A stretch of DNA of 6,948 bases, from positions 1 to 6,948 of the forward strand of contig QIAS01000159.1 of NCBI GenBank assembly GCA_003225615.1. The letters are read 5' to 3'. Numbering within the stretch: the stretch's first letter is position 1; each line of letters opens with the position of its first letter. The translations under genes were made by a program, and so were the position numbers. Positions 1 through 5,355 of this stretch are shown here, piece after piece. Below the pieces are notes generated by a model that was not told the DNA's origin, did not search any database, and saw nothing but the letters and a program-made list of their open reading frames with translations. Source of the stretch: Acidobacteriota bacterium. GTDB lineage: Bacteria; Acidobacteriota; Terriglobia; Terriglobales; Acidobacteriaceae.

Positions 1-832
1 ATGACTGGTGAGTGTGCATGCCGCTGCCATTGTCCTGGAAAATCGGCTTGGGCATGAAGGTCACGGTCTTGCCATACTGGTTGGCTACATTCTTCACCAC
101 GTACTTGTAAAGCATCATGTGGTCGGCCGAACGCACCAGGGAATCAAACTTCAGATCGATTTCCGTCTGCCCGCCCGTGGCGACCTCGTGGTGATGGCAT
201 TCCACCTCCAAGCCGCAGCTCTGCATGGTCATGACCATCTCGCTGCGCAGGTCCTGGTAGTGGTCGGTCGGAGGCACCGGGAAATAGCCTTCCTTGTAGC
301 GAGGGCGATAACCGAGATTGTTTTCCACGCGGCCCGAGTTCCAGCGGCCTTCTTCCGCGTCGATGAAGTAGAACCCGTGCTGCTCGCGCTGATCGAAGCG
401 CACATTGTCAAAAATAAAGAACTCCGCCTCGGCACCGAAATATGCGGTATCCGCCAGGCCGGTCGAGCCGAGATACATCTCCGCCTTCCGGGCAATGTAG
501 CGGGGATCCCGGTCGTAGCGCTGTTTGGTTACCGGATCAATGACGTCCGCCACCATCACCAGGGTTGGCGCTTCGGTGAAGGGATCGAGCATGTGGGTGC
601 TGGCATCGGGAATCAGCAGCATGTCGCTCTCGTGAATGGCGGCCCAGCCGCGAATGGAGGAGCCATCCATGCCGAAGCCCTCTTCAAACGAATCTTCCGA
701 GAGTTGGTCAATGGGGTAGGAAACGTGGTGCCACAAGCCGGGGAGGTCGGTGAAGCGGAGGTCGAGCAGCTTGACTCCATTTTTCTTCACGAACTCCATC
801 ACGGACTTGGGATCGGTCTTCGAATCAGCCAT
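1..832 (-). CDS. glnA: Glutamine synthetase type I, N-terminal part (runs off the window)
   Basis: The enzyme makes glutamine from glutamate, ammonia and ATP in the cytoplasm and is the main entry point of ammonium assimilation. I translated the minus strand by hand from the ATG at 832. It gives 277 complete codons beginning [15 protein letters not shown] and ends inside the NGSGMH(T)H ammonia/glutamate-binding motif. Visible family landmarks are the beta-grasp domain (about residues 10-95) with the active-site loop DGSSIRGW at 56-63, the metal-binding FGAEAEFF at 132-139, the metal-binding [15 protein letters not shown] at 211-225, and [14 protein letters not shown] at 262-275. The start is supported by AAAGGAG at 839-845, six bases from the ATG. 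The C-terminal half, including any adenylylation tyrosine loop, lies outside the window. The overlapping long plus-strand reading frame is a shadow. The gene faces away from the LysR gene and has its own upstream region with a duplicated regulatory box. Confidence 0.97.
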   Translation of the reverse strand, partial: MADSKTDPKSVMEFVKKNGVKLLDLRFTDLPGLWHHVSYPIDQLSEDSFEEGFGMDGSSIRGWAAIHESDMLLIPDASTHMLDPFTEAPTLVMVADVIDPVTKQRYDRDPRYIARKAEMYLGSTGLADTAYFGAEAEFFIFDNVRFDQREQHGFYFIDAEEGRWNSGRVENNLGYRPRYKEGYFPVPPTDHYQDLRSEMVMTMQSCGLEVECHHHEVATGGQTEIDLKFDSLVRSADHMMLYKYVVKNVANQYGKTVTFMPKPIFQDNGSGMHTHQS

Positions 833-838
833 GAAACG

Positions 839-845
839 CTCCTTT
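839..845 (-). promoter_or_regulatory. Ribosome binding site of glnA
   Basis: On the minus strand AAAGGAG lies six bases before the ATG at 832, a near-consensus Shine-Dalgarno sequence that fixes the glnA start. Confidence 0.8.
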
Positions 846-979
846 GCGCCGGGACGCACCCGCGCGCCGAATTAGCGAACCACACGAACTTCTTGCGGCC
901 GCCGTCACAATGAAAACTCGCATGAGTAGGTAGGGAGACAGGGGCCCTGCACAGTCTCTCGCCCGCGCAGGTCACAGCC

Positions 980-1036
980 AGTATAGGGTCCGGCGCCGAA
1001 ATGGGGGAAATTGATTGTTCTTATGGAAGCAATAAG
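980..1036 (-). promoter_or_regulatory. Candidate activator-type promoter of glnA with LysR-like operator (box A)
   Basis: Read on the minus strand, a perfect dyad CTTAT-TGCTTCC-ATAAG (1036-1020) is followed by GAACAATCAATTTC and, 20 bases after the last conserved base, by CTATACTG with -10 hexamer TATACT (985-980, 5 of 6 to consensus). There is no good -35 hexamer, as at activator-dependent promoters. The dyad fits T-N11-A, the form recognised by LysR-type regulators, and its centre would lie near -55 from a start at about 973. The same arrangement recurs at 1558-1613. The predicted leader to the glnA ATG is about 140 bases. The regulator assignment is inference. Confidence 0.55.
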
Positions 1037-1140
1037 ATAGGTTTATGCCAAGTAACAGCCGTCCCCTCAAATACTTGCATCCGATTTATCAACCGTAACT
1101 TCGATGTCCTGTTCCGATGAATGCCGAGGATTTTGTTCTG

Positions 1141-1260
1141 TCTGCGCTCTCTCGCCTTTCCCCGCGACTTCTGCGGTTTAAGACTTTGACTCGACCCTGC
1201 CAGAACCACAAACCTTTAACCGCAGAGAACGCTGAGAGACCCGCAGAGTTCGCCGAGAAA
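1141..1260. repeat. Inverted CGCAGAG-type intergenic repeat, possible terminator of the 65-codon ORF
   Basis: The right arm (1209-1260) is a roughly 11-base periodic run of CGCAGAG-like units preceded by TTTAAC. The left arm (1141-1190) is a diverged reverse-complement copy that includes CTGCGGTTTAAGACTTTG. The arms can pair around a short spacer near 1191-1208, best over TCTGCGGTT / AACCGCAGA. The element begins about 16 bases past the stop codon of the minus-strand 65-codon ORF, so it could end that transcript. GGTTTAAGACTTT at 1175-1187 recurs exactly at 5342-5354 beside the hairpin at 5270-5344. Confidence 0.65.
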
Positions 1261-1275
1261 CCAGTTTTGGAATCC

Positions 1276-1473
1276 TCATGCCTCGGCAGGAGCCACCATC
1301 AAAACCCAACGCGTCGTTCCCGTCCCCGGTTCAAACGACCACTCTGCGACGGTTTCACCCCAGGGGCCTTTCACTTTCCGGGTGAAACCGCTCACTTCAT
1401 CTCCGTGGACGCGAGGCATACACAAACATGGATCCTCAAAACTGTAATCCACCCCACAATAAACGCAATGCAT
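1276..1473 (-). CDS. Small hypothetical protein with CxxC and CxC motifs
   Basis: This is a 65-codon ORF that I do not recognise. The N-terminus reads MHCVYCGVDYSFEDPCLCMPR, giving C3-x2-C6 and C16-x-C18, a spacing compatible with one zinc site or a disulfide pair. The rest (about 20-65) is Gly/Trp/Val-rich, looks beta-strand prone, and has no membrane segment or signal peptide. Evidence that it is real is mostly contextual: GGAGG at 1479-1483 stands five bases before the ATG at 1473; a candidate promoter with the same architecture as the glnA promoter lies about 80 bases upstream of the ATG; and an inverted repeat follows its stop. It is transcribed divergently from the LysR gene, the classic position of a LysR target. 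It could still be a chance ORF. No known family is claimed. Confidence 0.5.
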   Translation of the reverse strand: MHCVYCGVDYSFEDPCLCMPRVHGDEVSGFTRKVKGPWGETVAEWSFEPGTGTTRWVLMVAPAEA

Positions 1474-1478
1474 AAGAA

Positions 1479-1483
1479 CCTCC
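1479..1483 (-). promoter_or_regulatory. Shine-Dalgarno GGAGG of the 65-codon ORF
   Basis: A perfect GGAGG on the minus strand is spaced five bases (TTCTT) from the ATG at 1473. It is the main reason for calling this short ORF. Confidence 0.6.
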
Positions 1484-1557
1484 GCGTAAAAAAGTGCCGT
1501 CGGGTCCAGCGCCGCGTGACTTGCGCGCGCCGCACCCCGGTGTGTACGGATATCCGC

Positions 1558-1613
1558 AGCATAGGAGCAATTCCTCGGGAGGAGAAATTGATTGTTTCTA
1601 TGTGGCGAATAAA
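1558..1613 (-). promoter_or_regulatory. Candidate LysR-type operator and promoter of the 65-codon ORF (box B)
   Basis: On the minus strand TTTAT-TCGCCAC-ATAGA (1613-1597, one mismatch in the arms) is followed by AACAATCAATTTC, identical to box A at 1007-1019. After 19 bases comes CTATGCTG with -10 hexamer TATGCT (1563-1558). The predicted start is about 1551 and the dyad centre about -54, nearly the same geometry as at glnA. The site lies between two divergent genes, one of which encodes a LysR-type regulator. That is where such proteins usually bind to control both a target and themselves. Confidence 0.55.
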
Positions 1614-1617
1614 AATT

Positions 1618-1623
1618 TATGAT
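1618..1623 (+). promoter_or_regulatory. Candidate -10 element of lysR
   Basis: TATGAT matches the sigma-70 -10 consensus at five of six positions. The -35 region falls inside box B and is poor. The operator dyad at 1597-1613 would cover roughly -33 to -17 of a start near 1630, a layout that fits negative autoregulation. The assignment rests on position and one hexamer only. Confidence 0.35.
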
Positions 1624-1698
1624 GAGTCATCGCCTTCAGCACTGTGCAATTGGCATTTCGCAGTTCTGAGTTCGTGCGGAATTCTGCGATGGCTCGCG

Positions 1699-1726
1699 TG
1701 CTAATTGCCAAGCGCTAAGTGCTAAC
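1699..1726. repeat. Four tandem heptamers of TGCTAAG type
   Basis: TGCTAAT, TGCCAAG, CGCTAAG and TGCTAAC follow one another without gaps, ending eight bases before the LysR start codon. They occupy the place where a Shine-Dalgarno sequence would be expected, and none is present there. Degenerate tandem heptamers occur in non-coding DNA of some bacteria. No function can be deduced here. Confidence 0.65.
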
Positions 1727-1734
1727 GCCGCCCT

Positions 1735-2646
1735 ATGGACTTCGACCAACTCGAAACTTTTCTCGAAGTGGCGCGTCTGAGCAGCTTTTCTCGGGCGGCG
1801 GAGAAGCGTTTCCGCACCCAGCCCGCCATTTCTTCGCAAATTCGCGCTCTGGAAGAAGAAGTCGGGGCCAAGCTGCTCGACCGTTCTGGAGGAAAGGTTT
1901 CGCTCACCGCTTCCGGCAAGCTTTTTCAGAAATATGCGGAGGACACGCTCGAGTCCCGCAAAGCTGTACTCACTTCTATCGCGGAAACAGAACGCGTGCC
2001 GCGGGGCGAGATCATCGTAGGCGCCAACGAAGGTACGTGCCTGCACATCCTTCCCGAAGTGTTTGCGGAATTCAAAAAGCGATACCCCGATGTTGCGGTC
2101 AATATCAAGCGTGCCGACTACGGCAAGATTCTTGAATCGGTCATCGACAACTCAGTGGACTTCGGAGTCGTTTCCCTGCCGGTTACCGATCCCCGGCTGA
2201 CGGTCGTGCTCATTCACCGCGATGAACTGATCATCATCGCGCCGCCGCATCATCCCCTCGCCAAAATGAAATCGGCCACGTTGGCCGAGGTCGCGAAGTT
2301 TCCACTGGTTCTGCCCACGGCCGGTCACACCCGCGATGCGCTGGAGAATCTCTTTCACGAGCGTCGCCTGAAACCCCGCTACGCGATGGAACTGGACTCG
2401 AGCGAACTGTTGAAACGCTTCGTTGCGGCCGACGTCGGTGTGGGCTTCATCGCCCGTTCCAACGTAATCGAGGATGTTCGCGCCCACGTGCTCGCCGCCG
2501 TGCCTCTTTCCGATGTGCAGGTTCGCCGTGACCTCGCGCTGGTCTTTCGCAAAGACAAAGCTCTGAGTCGTGCGGCTCTCGCTTTCATCGATACCACAGT
2601 AAAACTCAAGACGGCGGAAGTGGCTGCCGTTCCGGGCAAGCATTGA
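1735..2646 (+). CDS. LysR-type transcriptional regulator
   Basis: This 303-residue protein has the usual length and layout of the LysR family. An N-terminal winged helix-turn-helix spans about residues 3-62, with recognition region SFSRAAEKRFRTQPAISSQIRALEEEVGAKLLDR and the TASG end of the wing. A linker helix follows (about 63-88), then a periplasmic-binding-protein-like effector domain from GEIIVGANEG (91-100) to the end, including DFGVVSLPV (142-150) and VGVGFIAR (234-241). Only one cysteine (C102) is seen, so it is not an OxyR-type redox sensor. The effector is unknown. ATG 1735 is chosen because the HTH begins at once, although no clear Shine-Dalgarno sequence precedes it. A LysR-type dyad lies in its upstream region and a second copy lies upstream of glnA, so a role in nitrogen metabolism is inferred but not shown. 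Confidence 0.93.
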   Translation: MDFDQLETFLEVARLSSFSRAAEKRFRTQPAISSQIRALEEEVGAKLLDRSGGKVSLTASGKLFQKYAEDTLESRKAVLTSIAETERVPRGEIIVGANEGTCLHILPEVFAEFKKRYPDVAVNIKRADYGKILESVIDNSVDFGVVSLPVTDPRLTVVLIHRDELIIIAPPHHPLAKMKSATLAEVAKFPLVLPTAGHTRDALENLFHERRLKPRYAMELDSSELLKRFVAADVGVGFIARSNVIEDVRAHVLAAVPLSDVQVRRDLALVFRKDKALSRAALAFIDTTVKLKTAEVAAVPGKH

Positions 2647-3917
2647 TGAAATTTCCTGTTGTGTCACTGATTGCTGTGCTTTCCTTTGCACCATCGGTTT
2701 CGGGTGCGCAAACCGCTCCTTCTCGCAAGCTCTCGCAGAAGGAACTTCCGGCGTCAGCTCACAAGCTCGTTGCGGTCGTTGTGAAAGGTACTCAACGCTA
2801 CGTGCCAGCTGACGTGATTGCCGTTTCCGGCCTGAAGCTCGGGCAAACGGTAAGCGAAGATGATTTCAAGCGCACCGCCGAGAAACTTGGAGAGACTGGA
2901 GCCTTCTCCGACGTGGTGTACACCTATTCGTATTCGCCAGAAGGCACCAAGCTCGAACTCCAAATTAAGGAGAGCGACAAGATCGTGCCCGCCATATTCG
3001 AGAATTTCGTCTGGTACGGAGACAAAGAGCTAGTAGAGAAGATTCATCAATACGTCCCCCTGTTTACAGGCGAACTGCCCATTTCCGGCAATGTGGCCGA
3101 GCAGGTGGCCGACGCCTTGCAAGCATTGCTGGTGCAGCGCGGGTCCAAGGGCCAGGTGGACTACATCCGCGCCGCTCCGGAAGGCAGGCCTATCGATTCC
3201 GTCCGCTTCAGCGTTAACAATGTCGACATCCGCATTCGCAATGTTGACTTCCCCCGAGCCGATTATATGAGATCTAAAGTCCGACTCTATGCGGACGACG
3301 ATCTACTGCCCGTCTATCTGGAACGTGGTTATCTCAAGGCCAGCTTTGCCGCGCCCGAAGCTAAGCTCGTCCAGGAAAAACCTGAAGAAGTCGATGTGGA
3401 CGTCAGCCTGCCGCTAGACGCCGGACGGCAATACAAGCTCTCGCAGTTCGGCTGGAGCGGCAATAAGGCGCTGTCTGCAGACCAGCTGAACCCATTGCTG
3501 CATCTTGCACCCGGGCAGCCTGCGAATGCGGTACAGCTAGGCAATGATCTACAAGCGGTTCAAAAGCTGTACAGAAGACATGGGTACATGGCTGCTGAAA
3601 TCAAACCAGTTTCCCACCTCGACGAGGCCAGCGGAACGGCAACTTACGAACTCCAAGTCAACGAGGGGGATCTGTACCGCATGGGGGACGTTGAAATCCA
3701 CGGCTTGGACAGCCGCACCACGGACCGGATGCGTCTGGCATGGGGCTTGAAGGAAGGCGATCCCTACGATGCTGCCTATCCCCAGCGCTTCCTGAAAGAA
3801 ACCGGCAACCTGATCGCTCCCAACATCAAGTGGGGCGTATCCATCCACGAGTCAGTCAATCAGCAGGAAAAGACGGTGGATGTCGAGCTCCGCTTCACGC
3901 CGCAGGGCGTCGAATAG
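2646..3917 (+). CDS. Exported POTRA-repeat protein without a beta-barrel
   Basis: This 423-residue protein starts with a signal peptide (MKFPVVSLIAVLSFAPSVSG, cleavage likely near residue 20; no lipobox cysteine). The remainder looks like a string of POTRA-like modules: about 41-108, a degenerate one at 114-190, then 195-259, 263-340 and 344-417. Hallmarks are FKRTAEKLGETGAFSDVVY, YLERGYLKASF and YRRHGYMAAEI. POTRA domains normally sit in the periplasm in front of the outer-membrane barrel of BamA/TamA/TpsB proteins and bind client or partner proteins. Here the ORF stops after the last module, with room for no barrel. The ATG overlaps the LysR stop by one base (TGATG), so the two are probably translationally coupled. 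A TTG three bases earlier is an alternative start. A stand-alone periplasmic partner or chaperone is the likeliest role. Confidence 0.85.
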   Translation: MKFPVVSLIAVLSFAPSVSGAQTAPSRKLSQKELPASAHKLVAVVVKGTQRYVPADVIAVSGLKLGQTVSEDDFKRTAEKLGETGAFSDVVYTYSYSPEGTKLELQIKESDKIVPAIFENFVWYGDKELVEKIHQYVPLFTGELPISGNVAEQVADALQALLVQRGSKGQVDYIRAAPEGRPIDSVRFSVNNVDIRIRNVDFPRADYMRSKVRLYADDDLLPVYLERGYLKASFAAPEAKLVQEKPEEVDVDVSLPLDAGRQYKLSQFGWSGNKALSADQLNPLLHLAPGQPANAVQLGNDLQAVQKLYRRHGYMAAEIKPVSHLDEASGTATYELQVNEGDLYRMGDVEIHGLDSRTTDRMRLAWGLKEGDPYDAAYPQRFLKETGNLIAPNIKWGVSIHESVNQQEKTVDVELRFTPQGVE

Positions 3918-4087
3918 CCGGTGTTTTTTCAGGGGGACAGCGATGAAGAACTGGCACCCGATCAGCCCCCAACCCCGACTTGATTCTTCCAGATTTGTAA
4001 CTTCCAGGCTTCCGGGCAATCTTTTATTAGTAACGCAGCTCCACTGCAAGCGTCTGAGGACTTAAATTCATTTCGGAGAAAAAACTG
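3918..4087. other. Intergenic region before the small secreted protein gene
   Basis: A short hairpin (ACGCC-GCAG-GGCGT, 3897-3910) overlaps the end of the upstream ORF. A T6 run at 3924-3929 follows 13 bases later, too far for a canonical terminator. I see no clear promoter hexamer pair. A 40-codon ATG frame at 3943 has low-complexity, non-protein-like content and is not called. Confidence 0.4.
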
Positions 4088-4429
4088 ATGACATCTCGAT
4101 TTCGTAATGCCGGCCTGTTCGCCGCCCTGCTCCTGCTGGCGGCCAGCACGGCCTCAGCTAACTCCAACGCCCAAACCTTCACCGGCCAGGTTAGCGACGC
4201 CATGTGCGGAGCCAAGCACATGAGCGGCCCGCCGGCCGAGTGTACCCGTGCATGCGTGAAGCAGGGATCAAAATATGCGCTGGTGGTCGGCGACAAGGTC
4301 TACACGCTCCAGACGGATGACAAAGCCACTCTGGCCAAACTCGACAGTCTGGCAGGCGAAAAGGCCAAAGTCAGTGGCAGTCTGGACGGAGACACCATCA
4401 AAGTAAGTTCCGTGGCAGCCGGCCAGTGA
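4088..4429 (+). CDS. Small secreted protein of the MCGAKH type, function unknown
   Basis: This is a 113-residue precursor. Residues 1-24 form a typical signal peptide (Arg-rich start, LLLLAAS core, ASA cleavage site before NSNAQ), giving a mature protein of about 89 residues exported across the inner membrane. The mature part begins with TFTGQVSDAMCGAKHM, has three cysteines (MCGAKH and CTRACVK), and ends with repeated beta-strand-like segments (KYALVVGDKVYTLQTD, KAKVSGSLDGDTIKVSSV) suggesting a small beta-barrel or OB-like fold. From memory, similar short proteins with this MCGAKH/TRACVK pattern are frequent in acidobacteria and lack an assigned function. The cysteines and histidine could hold a disulfide or a metal; that is inference. 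GGAG at 4075-4078 lies nine bases before the ATG. It appears monocistronic, with a hairpin terminator just after the stop. Confidence 0.85.
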   Translation: MTSRFRNAGLFAALLLLAASTASANSNAQTFTGQVSDAMCGAKHMSGPPAECTRACVKQGSKYALVVGDKVYTLQTDDKATLAKLDSLAGEKAKVSGSLDGDTIKVSSVAAGQ

Positions 4430-4441
4430 CAAGGGTGCCCC

Positions 4442-4484
4442 CCCAGGGGACCGCGCCTGTGGTCCCCCCTGGGAGCAGAGTTTT
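4442..4484 (+). terminator. Hairpin terminator after the small secreted protein gene
   Basis: CCCAGGGGACC (4442-4452) pairs with GGTCCCCCCTGGG (4461-4473) apart from two bulged cytosines, around an eight-base loop. A TTTT run lies at 4481-4484. The stem is very GC-rich and starts about 13 bases after the stop codon. The T run is short and slightly displaced, so efficiency is uncertain. Confidence 0.65.
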
Positions 4485-4513
4485 GCTTAAGAATTTGATC
4501 AGCCGTCTGGTGG

Positions 4514-4568
4514 CATTTTGCGGTTCTCCGAGCGCTCTGCGGCCCCTCTGCGATTAAAAGCTTTTTCT
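4514..4568. repeat. Single-arm CGCAGAG-type intergenic repeat
   Basis: Read on the minus strand this contains TTTTAATCGCAGAGG followed by CGCAGAG- and CGGAGAA-like units. It is the same family and internal order as the right arm of the repeat at 1209-1260. No partner arm is visible nearby. On the plus strand it ends with GCTTTTTCTT. Confidence 0.55.
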
Positions 4569-4621
4569 TGGCACCCAGGCACTAATTGGCTTCTCTGGAA
4601 TTTTTTTCCTGACCCCGATTT

Positions 4622-4650
4622 TTCATATTCCGTTCACATTTCACTATGTT
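4622..4650 (+). promoter_or_regulatory. Possible sigma-70 promoter of the arginine decarboxylase gene
   Basis: TTCATA (4622-4627, four of six to the -35 consensus) and TATGTT (4645-4650, four of six to -10) are separated by 17 bases. The leader to the start codon would be about 35 bases. The matches are modest and the call is tentative. Confidence 0.3.
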
Positions 4651-4678
4651 AGATTGTCCCTTCTTGCACACCCAGGGC

Positions 4679-4683
4679 GGAGG
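4679..4683 (+). promoter_or_regulatory. Shine-Dalgarno GGAGG selecting a TTG start
   Basis: GGAGG lies eight bases before TTG 4692 but 20 bases before the in-frame ATG 4704, so the TTG is the better start for the arginine decarboxylase. Confidence 0.6.
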
Positions 4684-4691
4684 ATGACGAA

Positions 4692-5249
4692 TTGGGCAAA
4701 GACATGGTCCCCAAGCGGATTTTTTTTACCAAGGGGGTCGGCAAACACAAGGAACGTCTCACATCGTTCGAGTTGGCGCTCAGAGACGCGGGCATTGCGT
4801 CGCAGAACCTGGTTCGCGTCTCTTCCATTTTTCCGCCCAACTGTAAACTCATTCCACGGTCCCAGGGACTGACGTACTTGAACCACGGGGAAGTCGTCTT
4901 CGCGGTGGTAGCGGAGAACTCCACCCACGAACCGCACCGCCTGCTCGCCGCGAGCATAGGCGTCGCCATCCCGGCTGATCGCAACACGTACGGCTACTTG
5001 AGCGAACACCACTCCTTCGGAGAAACCGAGGACGCAGCGGGAGACTACGCCGAAGAACTCGCAGCCGAGATGCTGGCCACTACTCTAAACGTGGAATTCG
5101 ACCCCGACCGTTCCTGGGACGAGAAGAAGGAAATTTATCGGATTTCCAACAAAATCGTGCGCACCGCCAACGTCACGCAATCCGCCGTTGGGGACAAGCG
5201 CGGCCTTTGGACCACGGTGATCGCGTCGGCGATCTTCATTTTTGACTAA
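4692..5249 (+). CDS. Pyruvoyl-dependent arginine decarboxylase
   Basis: The enzyme decarboxylates arginine to agmatine using a pyruvoyl group made by self-cleavage, the first step of an ornithine-independent route to polyamines. The 185-residue length fits the family. The cleavage motif VSSIFPP is intact, placing the Ser44-Ser45 bond as the cleavage site: Ser45 becomes the pyruvoyl group of the alpha chain and residues 1-44 become the beta chain. Glu105 in YLSEHH corresponds to the conserved catalytic glutamate of the Methanocaldococcus jannaschii enzyme. The N-terminal [27 protein letters not shown] is typical of the bacterial branch. I choose TTG 4692 over ATG 4704 because of the GGAGG eight bases upstream. 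A downstream hairpin at 5270-5344 separates it from the convergent deoxyhypusine-synthase-like gene. With the amidase gene at the right edge it forms a polyamine locus. Confidence 0.94.
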   Translation: MGKDMVPKRIFFTKGVGKHKERLTSFELALRDAGIASQNLVRVSSIFPPNCKLIPRSQGLTYLNHGEVVFAVVAENSTHEPHRLLAASIGVAIPADRNTYGYLSEHHSFGETEDAAGDYAEELAAEMLATTLNVEFDPDRSWDEKKEIYRISNKIVRTANVTQSAVGDKRGLWTTVIASAIFIFD

Positions 5250-5269
5250 AACAACAAAGATCAAAAACT

Positions 5270-5344
5270 ACCACCAAGGACACGAAGTACCACGAAGGAT
5301 GACTTAAGAATGCTTCTTTCGTGCCCCTTCGTGTCCTTTGTGGT
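5270..5344. terminator. Long inverted repeat (CACGAAG type), bidirectional terminator between convergent genes
   Basis: The left arm (5270-5301) and right arm (5313-5344) are near-perfect reverse complements over about 30 bases, sharing AAGGACACGAAG and CACGAA units, with a loop of about 11 bases. For plus-strand transcripts the stem is followed by TTAAGACTTTT. For minus-strand transcripts it is followed at once by TAGTTTTTGATC. It starts 20 bases after the decarboxylase stop and lies 11 bases from the stop of the opposing gene, so termination of both is likely. The arms are made of short tandem CACGAAG-like units, a repeat type distinct from but related in style to the CGCAGAG elements. Confidence 0.8.
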
Positions 5345-5355
5345 TTAAGACTTTT

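Larger units (their letters stand above)
833..1275. other. Non-coding control region between glnA and the 65-codon ORF
   Basis: This 443-base stretch contains no convincing gene. From left to right it holds the glnA leader and RBS, a candidate -10 (980-985), a regulatory box (1007-1036) and an inverted CGCAGAG-type repeat (1141-1260). A plus-strand reading frame starting at 1117 crosses the repeat and reads TAENAERPAEFAEK there, the usual translation artefact of these repeats, so I do not call it. Confidence 0.7.

Noticed and set aside
8..913. 301-codon plus-strand reading frame over glnA
   Set aside because: It is the antisense shadow of an unmistakable glutamine synthetase gene and is His/Val-rich in the way such shadows are.
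1011..1039. Plus-strand sigma-70 promoter (TTGATT, N16, TAAGAT) driving a small RNA towards the 1141-1260 hairpin
   Set aside because: Both hexamers match only four of six, and the bases are better explained by the duplicated minus-strand operator. No RNA structure supports it.
1020..1050. Sigma-54 promoter for glnA
   Set aside because: GG and GC elements on the minus strand are 17 bases apart rather than the 10 required.
1117..1704. 195-codon plus-strand reading frame
   Set aside because: It runs through the CGCAGAG repeat (reading TAENAERPAEFAEK), lies antisense to the better supported 65-codon ORF, has no Shine-Dalgarno and no recognisable domain.
2152..2694. 180-codon minus-strand reading frame
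   Set aside because: It is antisense to the LysR gene, with no family features.
3897..3929. Terminator after the POTRA gene
   Set aside because: The hairpin is short, overlaps the coding end, and is 13 bases away from the T run.
3943..4065. 40-codon ATG frame preceded by AGGGGGA
   Set aside because: The translation has no protein-like pattern, overlaps the upstream region of the secreted protein gene, and the purine run alone is weak evidence.
4720..4727. T8 tract near the start of the decarboxylase gene as a slippage site
   Set aside because: The tract encodes conserved IFF residues in the correct frame and the gene is intact, so no frameshift is needed. Slippage would need expression data.
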